A DNA stretch of 64,000 bases. It comes from Marsupella aquatica. Lineage: Eukaryota > Marchantiophyta. The stretch covers positions 21,390,001 to 21,454,000 of the forward strand of contig OZ316894.1 of NCBI GenBank assembly GCA_973895155.1, in the 5' to 3' direction. This document shows, piece after piece, positions 36,017 through 47,472 of this stretch (positions within the stretch are counted from its first letter, which is position 1; every line of letters begins with the position of its first letter). The notes beneath the pieces were generated by a model. It did no database searches and had not been told where the DNA came from. It saw only the letters and a program-made list of their open reading frames with translations. Both the position numbers and the translations under genes were made by a program.

Positions 36017-37965
36017 ATGACATTCCAAGTGAATCCGCTATCCCTTTGCTTACCGCAACAAGCATTCGAAACTTGGCTAAGAGAAAGTGGTCATTTGGAG
36101 GTTTTGGACAAGAATGCTTTGGATCCGGCCCTCTTGGGTGGTAACGAGTCAGGCTCCTCAGTTTTGGTTAAGGCTTTGAAAATTAATCCGTTCAGAACTC
36201 TGACTATTGAGGATTGTAGCAAGAGGCCTGTATCGTGGACTGGAGAATTTTTTGACTGTGGGTTAGGGCCAAGGGGAACATACTCCTACCCTCGGAGCCT
36301 TATGCAAGCAAAGCTGAGAATGGAGGAGAACGTGAGGAGATACACAGGCAACTATTTGGTTCTTACTTTGATCATCTTCCTCTGCTTTTTGTAAGTTCAT
36401 TCGTTTCACCTCGCTACTCTTTCAGACATTTAACGTCACTCTCTTGCCTCTCGTGAGAGTATCTATAAGAGTCTCTTCCATGCTTACAAACTTAAAAACA
36501 CCAAAGCCTCGCTTACGTAAGAAGCGCCTATCAATATTTCCTGGTTGGGCTGCATCATCGCAGAATGCTTCCCAGTATGTTTAGGTACTTAGTATCTTCA
36601 GATATTGTATCATACGGATATCACAACTGTTTTTATATGAGATAGGACTTCGAGCTTTGCCGCTTCATATTTCTAGGCTCTGATTGAATTTGACTTCTGT
36701 TTGATTTTCTGTCTGCGAGCTCAGTTGATAAAACCGTTTACTGTTAGCTATTGCCCTGACCTTTTCTCCGACTTGTTGTCCTACAAGTTGAGCTGACGCC
36801 TGTCTTCATGGGTTACCATGCATTTCGGCGATCTTAAGAGGATGGTTTGTATGTTCAACAGGTACAAAATGCCTCTTGCACTTCTGGGAATCCTTTCTGT
36901 CCTAGCACTCTGGGATACTTTGAGAGTTTACATTAATTCAAGGGGACTCAGATTGGACAGCTTCCAATGTCGATGTCTGCAAGTATTTGGCAACGGAGGT
37001 GAGTTGTTCTCCATGCTTCAAAATTTGTAAAGCTTTGAAAATTAGTGCGTGCATATATCACACTGTGAAACTGAAATCTTTCCAATAGTTTGGCTAAGGG
37101 CTACTGTAGGTTATTTCCCGTATCTCACCAGGGAGGCTTGATTTTGTAACCTATGTAACTATTCATTTTGAGTCATTTGATTCCTGTTCTCTTTGTGTCC
37201 ATTTCGAATCCTGAGTGAGCTACTGAGGCATTCTCATTGGATGTGTCGTCTGGCTGACAGCTACTATGTTCATGCTGGTGTACTGTAAAGTGGCGATAGC
37301 GTTTACTTTAGCCGGATTTACAAGCCTTTTGGGTAAGGTTCTTCGCGATAATTGATGTCTTTTGTTGTACAGCATAGTTCTGTTTCATTAACATTGGGTT
37401 CGTCATAGAGCTTTCCAAATGCACTGTCAATTTTGTCTGTTTGTCGGGAACGAGTTGTCAAACTCCCCTCTTTCTTTCCTCTTTTTGTTTTGGGTTCTGT
37501 TTATACTCTCCTGCCCTTTTTTTTCCATCCTTTTTCCCTTGTTGTGTGCATTTGAAGCGGAAGTTGTTGCAGAGCTTTGATCTTTCTCAGATTCTGTTTA
37601 TTAGCAATTTTGGAGTAACTGTTTTGTTCCTATTACCAGAGCCTGATCGATGATTTGTTTTGCTTGGTGACAGTTGTTATTCTCCACAGTTCTTTGCGAA
37701 GGATTACCGCCGTAAAAACCACTTCCAGGGTTCTGCAGTAAGAAATTGGAGGCTTTTACACATCGGCTGTCAAAATGATAGAATGATAAAAGACTCTCAC
37801 AACCGGTAATATCACTCACATGATATTTTTGTAGTGGAGCAGGAGTGAATTTTGGAATTTGAGTTGGTTCGAGGCGTGCAATCCTTTGTGAGATGGCCGT
37901 GATAATTACAATCAATTGCAGGGAATGTGCCTAAACCAAGAGGCTTTCGTCGTACAATAGAATGA
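36017..37965 (+). CDS. PRA1-family protein (subfamily H-like), prenylated Rab acceptor
   Basis: Four exons join in phase to 208 residues: 36017-36390, 36862-36998, 37261-37332, 37922-37965. PRA1 proteins are small membrane proteins of the endomembrane system that bind prenylated Rab GTPases. The N-terminus (NPLSLCLPQQAFETWLRESG, HLEVLD) matches plant PRA1-H members, followed by KINPFRTLTIED and RMEENVRRYTGNYLVL leading into the first hydrophobic segment (about 112-125). The second exon gives YKMPLALLGILSVLALWD and the third another hydrophobic stretch (TMFMLVYCKVAIAFTLAG). The upstream frame is closed by a TGA at 35957, which favours the ATG at 36017. The last exon, a short basic tail, is the least certain part. 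Confidence 0.8.
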
Positions 37966-40138
37966 GAAAGTATGTGTTGGTTGACAGCAACTATTGTGTC
38001 CAGCATTTATCATGGCTTGACTGCCAGTTCAAGCAGAGTTGTAAAAAAATCGGGATGTGGAGAGGACAAACCCCTCAAGGTGTAGATTATCTAATACGCA
38101 GCAAGTGATTTTCTCAACTGATGATGCTTGGAACCCTTTTGGAGATATATATTCGTGTGCTTCAGTGTGTGAACAGGAAATTGTTTTTGGTCCTCCTGGT
38201 GTCTTACTTGTACGAAAAAGGTCATCTATTACTCTGTGGTTATCATTCCACTGCCGTTGAAGGGAAACAAGTTTTTCAAGAGATGATATTGAACAGAAGG
38301 CAAATTGTATAGCTTAGTGACAGATAATCGTGTTCCAGGTTCAGGGTTGAATTTGTGGTAGGAAAATGAGTTTCCAGGAACCATGTGATACTCTATGGTT
38401 TATGTAAAGTTGGATGACCTGCTTGAGAGTGGTGATGAAATATCACAAGGAGGACTACGACCTGTCATAATATGCTCCCATGTTAGGGCAGTAAAGAGTT
38501 AAAGAGCTTATGAGCTTATCAAGAGGTTAGCAGGCATGCACCTCTGTTTTATGGAGTGCACACGGAGACATTAGGATTCATAATTTCGTATTATACTTTT
38601 TTTTAAAACTTTAACCAGTATACGAACCACTGGTCTTGTTAAATTATTCAATTGGTGTAATACATTTCCACAGGGTTGAGGTGAAGTAATTTTCCACCTG
38701 CCAAGTCAAGGAATTCATTAAATTGACAAGATCGAATTCAAGAAGAGACCTCTCATTTGCATGCTTAAAAGAGATGCTCGACTAGCCTTTGCCTCCAACG
38801 ATGTCAAGTGTTTCTTTATTTGACTCTCAGTATCCAGTAATGAAATGAAATTTCAAGGCAGAATTAGAGCCAATCCAAGTTGCATAGGGACACGATAAGC
38901 AGCATTTCGAGGACAGTGACAGAATTCACCAAAGTGAAAACCGAACAACTTTGGGGCTTGCAACTCTGGTAGGAATTTTTCATGTATTGACACAAGGTCC
39001 CTCAACTGATAGAAGTCAAGCGCAGGCAGGAGAGGCCGATGGATGTCACCCTTAGGAGCCGGAGTGATAAGCACATAATGACTAGCCAGGAGATATCACC
39101 CTTAGGAGCCTGAGTGATCAACCTATAATGACTGGACTGGAGATGACCAGATTAGCATAAGAAATTGACAAAGGAATCACGTGCATTGCCTGCCTAAAAT
39201 GACCATGCAGCCCACTTACACAAGGGAGCCTGGTCATCCTAAGTAAGGACTGAAGTCAGCCAGATTTATGTGCCAGATTTCAACAACACCCCCCCCCCCC
39301 CCCAACTTTTCTTTTCGAGCAAGGGTGACAAAAGAGCATATGATGACTACCACAAGTGTAAACGAGGCACAATAATATTGATTGGAGAATTTGTTATCAA
39401 CCAAAGACTATGAAACTATGCTTGCTATACACATAGCACAAGAAGTCTGAAATGCAACCATCAAAAAAGACCAGCATTGCAAGATCAATCACTATAATAT
39501 GGGAATCCCGTCCAAAAGGAGTAGTAATCCATTTCCATATTATAGCTACATCATTCTTGTGCTTCACTATTTTAACTTATTGAAAAAAATTTGTACTATC
39601 ATTTCTAAATTTATTAAAATACAAATTTTTGCATAAGATAATGGAGATATAAAGCAACCATAAAACTTGCAATTATGAAGAGCATGTGAATTGAAGCCCA
39701 TTGAAAAATCTCAAACTCTTTGCCCAGGACAGGGAGGCGCCGGCCAAGAGGAGGTTGTTGGTCATGGAAATGTCAGAATGATTTCTATGTTAAATCTAAT
39801 TAAGGTATAACTTTTGTTGAATACATCTATGTGATAGAGTGGTAGAGGAGTTCAGTTTGAAACTTGAGGTCAAGAGTTCAAATCTGTAATAGTTTCTTTT
39901 CCCTCCAATTAACAGCAGAGAAAAGGTGGCACAGAAATAAATAAACTTAAGAGGGTTCAATCAATTTCTACATTGAAATAATAAATGGAATATATATGGA
40001 GGGTTCAAGTAATTCACACATACAAAAAAAATACAAGGAAGCCAGCCATGGGAGGCCCAAATTAAAATTAAAATAATCACCAAAACAAATTGGAGTTGGG
40101 AGACTGAAACAGTGATGTACCATAAAGGGAAGTTGGAA
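37966..40138. other. Downstream region of the PRA1 gene, no further gene
   Basis: Includes a short imperfect repeat (about 39040-39140, TCACCCTTAGGAGCC...ATAATGACT) and a run of 15 C at 39289-39303. AT-rich sequence follows. No open frame resembles a known family. Confidence 0.5.
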
Positions 40139-40318
40139 AATTTTGACTTTTGGATGGAATCCATAATAGCCTTCAGATTCATTGTGTCACTTTCTTGCCG
40201 CATGGGATTATCAGAAAATGGGGCACAATTTGACTTTTGGAGGGAATCCATAATTATAGCCTTCAAATTTATTGTGTCACTTTCTTGGGCCCTAGGATTG
40301 TCAAAAATGGGGCAGGCT
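40139..40318. repeat. Tandem duplication of about 90 bp
   Basis: 40139-40227 and 40228-40318 share TTTGACTTTTGGA(T/G)GGAATC, ATTGTGTCACTTTCTTG and AAAATGGGGCA. Confidence 0.8.
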
Positions 40319-43300
40319 ATAAGCTTAAGCAAAATATATACAAATATATCCCCAGGAATGCATCCTATACAGGTGTAGTCTACACTCAATCAATAGTGGT
40401 TAGGGAGAGGCAAAGAAGCATGAACACCATTTTTCTCTTTTAAATCCTTTTTCCTTCTGGGAGAGCTTTTGCCTTTTTTCCAATTTTGAATTTCTTTAGT
40501 TGGGGAGACAGTTTTTTTAGGGTTTGTAATTAATTATTGTTTTTTAGGATACCATATTATTTTGTTTTTGGTTGGTTGTTGTGTGGTGGGGCTGTTTTTG
40601 CTTTTAAGGATAAAACGGGCAACTTTGTTTAAGGTGCGACTATTTTTGGCACATTTGTTGAACTTGCGTGTGTTTGGGTTGGTTGTTGCATATATGTGCT
40701 GAGGTGGAACGTGATCTTGCCCCCCCTAGCCTTGACTCTCTTCAGTCTCTCATCATTGTGTGATCCCTCCTAGTTACATAACAATCTCTTTTTGTCCACA
40801 TCACCTTTTGCACAATGACATCTTTTATGCAACAACTTTTGTGCGAAGTATGGGTATTGAGCCTTGCCTAATGGTTGGCAGTATTGGCCTGCATCTTGAC
40901 ATTGTTGCCTCACCCCAACATCTTTATCTCACATTGACATCTAAAACCACCTTGACATTTTTGCGTTGCCTCGACATCTTTGCCTCACCTTGGCTAACTT
41001 CTTGTCTCACCTTGACTTCTTTAGTGCAAGGCACGTGCAGGCATTGGGCTAGACAGTTCATTCATATTTTTGCAGTTGGCAATGATGAGTTTAATGTCAA
41101 TACTTATGCAAATTCCTCATAGGTTGCTGCTGTCAACAGTGGGGTCAATTGATTTGGCTGCAGGAGAACATGGTCCGGACATGGCAAGGACCCATCACAT
41201 GCAGATCAATTTGAAGAACATGGTCCGGACATGGCAAGGACCCGTCACATGCAGATCAATTTGAAGAACATGGACATACAGCTGACCCGACAGCTAAAGT
41301 CATCTAGCTCCCAGTGACAATAGCTACTTCAAGTGATCTGAGACAATCCAAGTGATTTGAGACAATCCACACCAAACTTCCAATTCAAAAACCTTAAATT
41401 CCCCCTTAATGAGATGCCTCCAAGATGCTAATATGAAGTAATCGTAATGGGATTTTGACCAGGCATCTACTTGTCAAATGTGAATGTGAGCCTGACTTTA
41501 GAGAGAATATTAAATTCAAGTAGTTTAGAACTAGAGGAGAGGCTGAGGAGTGTATTTGGATCGACAAACTAATATGCTAGGAAGGAGTGTACTTGGATCC
41601 ACAAACTAATTTGCTAGGAAGAACTGGCGGTTGGCCAATGTATTAGTATACTGCCATCAGGACTGCCATTTTTCATTCAAGAGGAGCTCAAGTGTGGTCT
41701 CCAATCCAGGTTTTTGCTTGTTGCCTTTGGCCAGCACTTGGGCCTTGCAATTGTGCCTGATGTTTCCTGCATGGTCTACTTTTGTCTTGAGTATCTGTTT
41801 GGTCAAGAGACATTTCTCATCAAATAGTAGGTCTACTAGTTTTCATGTACCATTTTTAACTATTGTGAGCATCCATCTCTATTTTCATAGCATTATTTCA
41901 CTTGAGAGAAACTGAAAAGAGTGCCCTGCTCAAAAGTTATCCTCCAGTGAGGTATTTTCTATCCTGGGTTGGATGGGGCTATCCTTCTGTCCCACCCAAA
42001 CATACCTACAGCTGACCCTGACTCCACTGTAACTATCTGGAACCCTACCAGTATCCTTGTCATGGCAAACATAGTTGGGAAAACTTAGTACTAACATTCT
42101 CCTTGAGGGTTGTGTCCAGGCTTCAATTGAAGGTGGATCGCCCCTGGTGTAGGGCCCTTCCTAGGGATTTGGATAAGCCCACAATAATTGAGGCACAACA
42201 AAGTATTAATGGCTACACCTTGTACCACATCTGGCACACATCTTGGGCGAGATCTTGGGTATTAGACCTATCTAGTGTCCTTCCATTTTGTCATGAGGTT
42301 GTGATGACCTCTTGCTGAGTTATTACTCGGTGGGTGATGGCACGGTCAGCCCTGTGATCAACAGCGTTTGGCCCCTTCTTTTAATTGTCATCCCATTTTT
42401 TTGCATCATCATTATTTTTGGTATTCAAAATTTTGAGTTCTGGATAAACAAAGCCACACTTTTGTACATTCAGAACAAAAATTTGTTGCAAAATAATTAA
42501 ATATAATGGATTCCCAAAATCAGAATGTACCTTTAAGTCCAATTTTAATGTGTACATAAACCAACCAAGTTCTTTAAATTCTGCTTAATGTCCTTGCAAC
42601 TATGTATTTACACATCTATAACTTCAATTTACAGTGTACTAGCTTAGGTGCCTATCGATGGTTCATAATACCCTGGCCACTCCGCACTCCCCCCTTCCCT
42701 CCCCACTTTCCCTCCAATTATGAACATGATTAAAAGAAGAAGAAAAATTAACCCTGCCAAAGAAAAAACAAAATTCTATTCCATAGCAAAAAGCCAAAAA
42801 ACTCTCAAATGTACTTGACTGTCAAGTAATTAATACATGCCCAGAAAACAATATATTTTATGTATTAGCATATAGTGTACGCGCCATGTGTACCATAAAC
42901 CCTCCTATACAAGTAACTATGTCATTCCCTTGGGCAGGCTTCCGCTTTCAGTAAACACAAGTGTCAAAACCTTAGTAAACATTAGAGTACTCTCTTTTCC
43001 CCTCCTTTCTCAAGTTTGTAAACTTTGCACACAATGACACCATGGAGGGATCTTGGTAGGTCCAGACCCATCCTTTATTATATTTGTAACATTGTAGTGT
43101 ACTATGGATAAGAATAAATGATTTAAATAAAAATTATCATAATCTCGATTGGGAGAATGAGATTCTGACCAAGAATCCTGAGTTGTTCTAGAAAATGTTG
43201 AAGCTGCCAATGTCTAGTTTGATTGTAAGAACTAACATGATGGGGAATTTGTTCCATAATTGTAGTGTGACAATCAAATTTGTTGAACAACCCGGTATAG

Positions 43301-43852
43301 AGGAAGACGAAGAGAAAAGTGTAGCTCCAGGTTAATTCTTTGAGTTATTGATACTCCACTGAGACAGAACTGTCCAATAACAATGTACCTACCTTTTGGG
43401 TTAATTAGAATTCTAATCCCCTCTGATTAAATTGAATTATTTTAGAGATGTGTCCTTGTCTTTGCTTTTGAAGTTGTGTGATCCATGCCACATTCCATCC
43501 AATTTGGTCCAAGAAATCAATATTTCAAAAAAATTTCCTTTGACAATTCATTAGCACTCAGCTGATGAAAGAGAATTTTCCATCCAACCATTCATAAAAT
43601 TCAACATCAAAAAAGATACGTTGTCCATCTAGCAAGCTATCGTGAAACTCTATACACATAAGATGACTTTTCCTGCCATTTCCCATCTGACCATTACGGG
43701 ACTCCGTAGACACATTATGGATTTTCATTCAGGACTCCCTTAGCTCATGCAGAAGTTCTCTTAAACCGTTAAGTTATCCCTATTATAGTACTAGGGCCTA
43801 ATTCCATATGATTCATTTCTTTATAATGTATTAGTGATTGAGGGTGTTGCAT
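40319..43852. other. Repeat-rich spacer between PRA1 and the second duplication copy
   Basis: 40790-41040 carries degenerate units such as TTGACATC, CCTCACCTTGAC and ACATCTTTTATGCAAC, related in inverse orientation to 33140-33560. 41166-41265 is a 50-bp tandem pair (GAACATGGTCCGGACATGGC). 41545-41620 repeats GTGTA(T/C)TTGGATC(G/C)ACAAACTAAT. No gene found. Confidence 0.5.
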
Positions 43853-44420
43853 GACTGTGGTTGGCCCGACAGCCCAGACAACTACCACATATATTCATGA
43901 AAAATACTATTATACATCATACTCTGACTACCGCGTACCTTGGACCTACTGCATGGTGCTGCATCTGACTGTGGTCGGCCTGACACCCCTTTCAACTACT
44001 ACATAGTTCATTATGTATCTTGATGAAGGATACTACTATATTGGGTACTCTGGGTACTCTGACTACCCTGGACCTATTGGATGGTGCTGCATATGACTAT
44101 GGTTGGCCCGACAGCCCTTTCAGCTACTACGTAGTGTGGTATGTATCTTAGTGAAGGATACTAATGTACATGGTACTCTGACCACCCCAGAGCTACTATG
44201 TTGTGCTGCATATGACTATGGTCGGCCTGACATCCCTTTCAGCTACTATGTAGTATAGTATGTATCTTAGTGAAGGATACTAATGTACATGGTACTCTGA
44301 CTACCCCGGAGCTACTGTGTTGTGTTGCATATGACTGTGGTCGGCCTTACAGCCCTTTCAGCTACTACAGTAGGTAGTATGGTACGTATATTCATGAAGG
44401 ACACTACTGTACGTATATCG
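43853..44420. repeat. Minisatellite, five units of 114-128 bp
   Basis: Units begin at 43853, 43967, 44095, 44214 and 44333. Each starts GACT(G/A)TGGT(T/C)GGCC, continues with CAGCTACTA(C/T)-type words and GTATCTTAGTGAAGGATACTA, and ends TACTCTGACTACC. The array ends about 165 bp before the second segmental duplication copy. Confidence 0.9.
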
Positions 44421-44583
44421 TACAGTCAATGCGTACAACCTCGTCTCGTTTTTCTGTCTCTCTCTCGTTCGTTCGTTCGTTCGTTCGTTCCTTTCTTCGT
44501 CAATGGTCGGGAGCTCGGGACGAAGCATCGATGGAATGCTCCCACAAGAGGAGACGGCGGTAGGGGAAGAGGAGGGTCGAGAG

Positions 44584-45846
44584 AGAAGCGAGGGAAGGAA
44601 ACGAGGAAGACGAGAAAGAAGCCTTTGGGTCGACGGTAGTCTTTGAGACCTGCCTTGCCTTTCTCTCGACTGCCTGCCTTTTGCAAGCGGAGGAAGAGGA
44701 GGAAGAGGAGGACGAGGAGGAAGCAGCAAACAGCAGGAGGGGGAGTAGCAGTCGAAGAAGGACCGGACGGAAGGAGGACCGGAAAGGAATGGAAGAAGCG
44801 CAGATTTCGTAACAGAATGCACTCCTCCACAGTGGGCAACGACGACCAGGAAGACGACTGGAGAAGTGAGAGTACCGCCAGCAGGACTGGGGAGCGAGGA
44901 GGAGGAGGAGGAGGAGGAGGAGGAGGAGGAGACTGTGTCTGCTCGTCGTCGTTGCCGTGGCGTGATCGAGGTCGCGCTCCTCTCCCCTTCTTCATTGTTC
45001 TTGCTGCTGCCGAGGGATTGTGTGATTGCCGATTCTGGTCTGCGATGGTGTGTGAATTGGACGAATCTTTTGTGCTGGTGTGACTGATGAGGGAGGAGGA
45101 CGAGGAGAAGATTCTGCTCCTCTTCGTCGTGTGGTTGAGGTCGCGCTCCCTTCTCCGTCTTCGTTTTGGCTGCCTTTGCCTTATGTGTGGTGTGATGATT
45201 TCTGTTTGGGGCAGGACGATGTTTGAATTGGTTGAATCTTTGGTTCGTCTCTGCTCCTCGGCGTGGCTTTTCACATTTGTGATGGCCGGTCGGTTTTGGT
45301 GATTTACGTTTTGGTGCGTTGCTCTCTGTGTGTTGGTGTGTTGGTGTTTGTATTTGTGGGTTGTGTGGATTCGACTCTTGGGGGAAATGGCAATCGCTGA
45401 ATTCAATGCAGCCCTGCTGTATGTGGAGGGATCGGATTGCGCGACGTGGCATTCGTCCGGCAGTGTGTAGTGTGATTTTGGTTTCCGGGAATGTTCTTCG
45501 TCTCCAGCTTCTTACCTTGAAGAATAAATGTATTGTTGAAGCTTAATCGCAAGTAATTGAATTTTCTTCTCACATTTATCTCCTCCCTCTGCTTCTTTCT
45601 CTTATCCATCTTCTTCGCCATCCTCTTTTCTATGTTCCTGTCCATCTTCCATTGGCTGTCTGAAGAGGGGAGGGGGACGTGATGGCGGGCGGGGGCAGAG
45701 AGAGAGGTGCTGCAATTGTAGACTAACTGTTGCGTGTCTGCAGCAGCAGAGAAACTCGTCATGAGCGACTGTAGGTGGAAGGGAAGAAAATTTTGCATCG
45801 GGAGTGAGGACTACGGCAGTGGAAGGTGCTAAGGATGATGGGAATT
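44584..45846 (+). repeat. Segmental duplication, copy 2 (pairs with 34711-35940)
   Basis: Matches copy 1 along its whole length with scattered substitutions and small indels. The clearest difference is a longer GGA trinucleotide run (about 44897-44932). A (GTTC)n microsatellite lies just to the left (44466-44490). No PRA1 exon follows this copy; the next gene, UPL6, starts 1.6 kb downstream. Confidence 0.9.
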
Positions 45847-47472
45847 CACGTAGGATACAGCCGGATTAGACTGCGCACTGGGAAGATGATGATGAGCAGG
45901 AGATTGGGACTGCGGACGGAGCCTTTCCACAGGACTGGTGACCAGATAACGGACGTTCACGCTGCCGTCAACTTATAGAAGGTTTGATTTCTTCTGCCTC
46001 GAATGGAATGCTGGCCTTCTACGCTTTGTAATGTAGTATGCTGTCGGGGTCCCACACTGTTCACTTTGTTTCAGAGTTGGCTATCGAAGTGGTATCAACA
46101 GTTACTAGTGGGAGATGGTTGAATATCATCGCCATCATGCGAATGCTTGCAATGTCTGTCTTTCTTCATGCTCGACTTTCGTCTGAATTCGAACTCGATT
46201 CAGTACAAGTTGCGTTCGCCTTCAGTTCATCGTCATGAGTGCTAGCTGTACTTGACTTCGTCCACCCCTCGTGCCACCGCAATTGCTGTACGTGGCTCTG
46301 CCTGACCTGACTTGATGTCCTAAATATGGTATATATCCTAGTGATTATGGATTCCGACTTTGTTCTCCCTCATGTTCCGATTGCCTGTCCTTTCAATCCT
46401 TCGCCAAATTGGCCGTAGGGATCTATGGATCGCTGCTATTATAGTCCGGTAGACTAGGGATTGCCCTCACCGTTGGTTTGCGGATTGAATGTTGTATACA
46501 CTGTTCTCGCAGTTCATTTGAGTCTAAGCGTCCCCTTCCAGCATAGCGAAAAAAAGGCAATCTATCGTACCGTATGGAAGGTCTCGTGCATCTCTCCTCG
46601 AGAACACCATCCCTCAGAAGAGCAACTACGCGTATAGAGATACCTCTCAAGTTTATTGCGGTGCCTTTCACCCTGCCATTTGCCCTAGTTTGTCTGTATA
46701 AACTCAATGGCCTGTATGCGGAGTTTCCTTGGGGTTGGTGAAGCTTTGGGCATTGATTACGGATGTCCCTACTGCAACCAGTTTTAACCCCGCTATCGTC
46801 TTACACAGAACTGCGACCTTCTCTTTCGTGTGCAAGCAGACTGGTGTTTCTGTGTTCTTTCTTTCAATTGAGATCTATGCCACCTAGTACACTCATCATT
46901 CGTGGGCGCAAACTGACCCGCAGCCCGAAACCCTAATATGTCGGAAGTATAGGTTCATGATAGGTTAATGATCACCATGAAAGAGTTTTCTTCATCATGA
47001 AGTTGCTTGCGTTACTCCAGAGACTGTTTGCACATTTCTACAGGAGCAGTGCAGTGCTAACAACCAATCTTATCCGAGAATTGATACAGTAGACATGAAT
47101 TGCATGCAGCCATTATGCAAAGTTTCTTTTAGGTTCGCGTAGGTGTGGTTGTACGAGAGAATTGCTGGACGAGAAATGATGGAGTCGTGGAGGCATAAAG
47201 AATGAGGACTGATTGGTGTGTTTGTTGCGGCAGATTCTGGTCGCTTATAGCCCAAAGAATACTAGCTGGGAAATAGGTTGGCAACAGAATGGTGTGAGGT
47301 GAAACATCACACTGTGTGGAAGGAAGTTGTTCCAGAGGCCACGGTGGGCAGTAGAATGGGAAACAGTGAGTCACTAATCATAATTCCGGAGGAATTCTTG
47401 CAATCCAATTTGCGGCAAAAGCTGGTTCATTAGATGTCCAACAAGCAATATACGAGTGGAAGACTGTAAAGC
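45847..47472. other. UPL6 upstream region
   Basis: No recognised gene. Short open frames only. It presumably holds the UPL6 promoter, but I see no clear TATA box at a suitable distance. Confidence 0.45.

Noticed and set aside
39289-39303. Run of 15 C
   Set aside because: A plain homopolymer with no flanking structure; may even have an uncertain length from sequencing.
44358-45452. Minus-strand frames of 364 and 326 codons in duplication copy 2
   Set aside because: Two overlapping long frames in the same low-complexity stretch cannot both be genes, and neither matches the reading used in copy 1.
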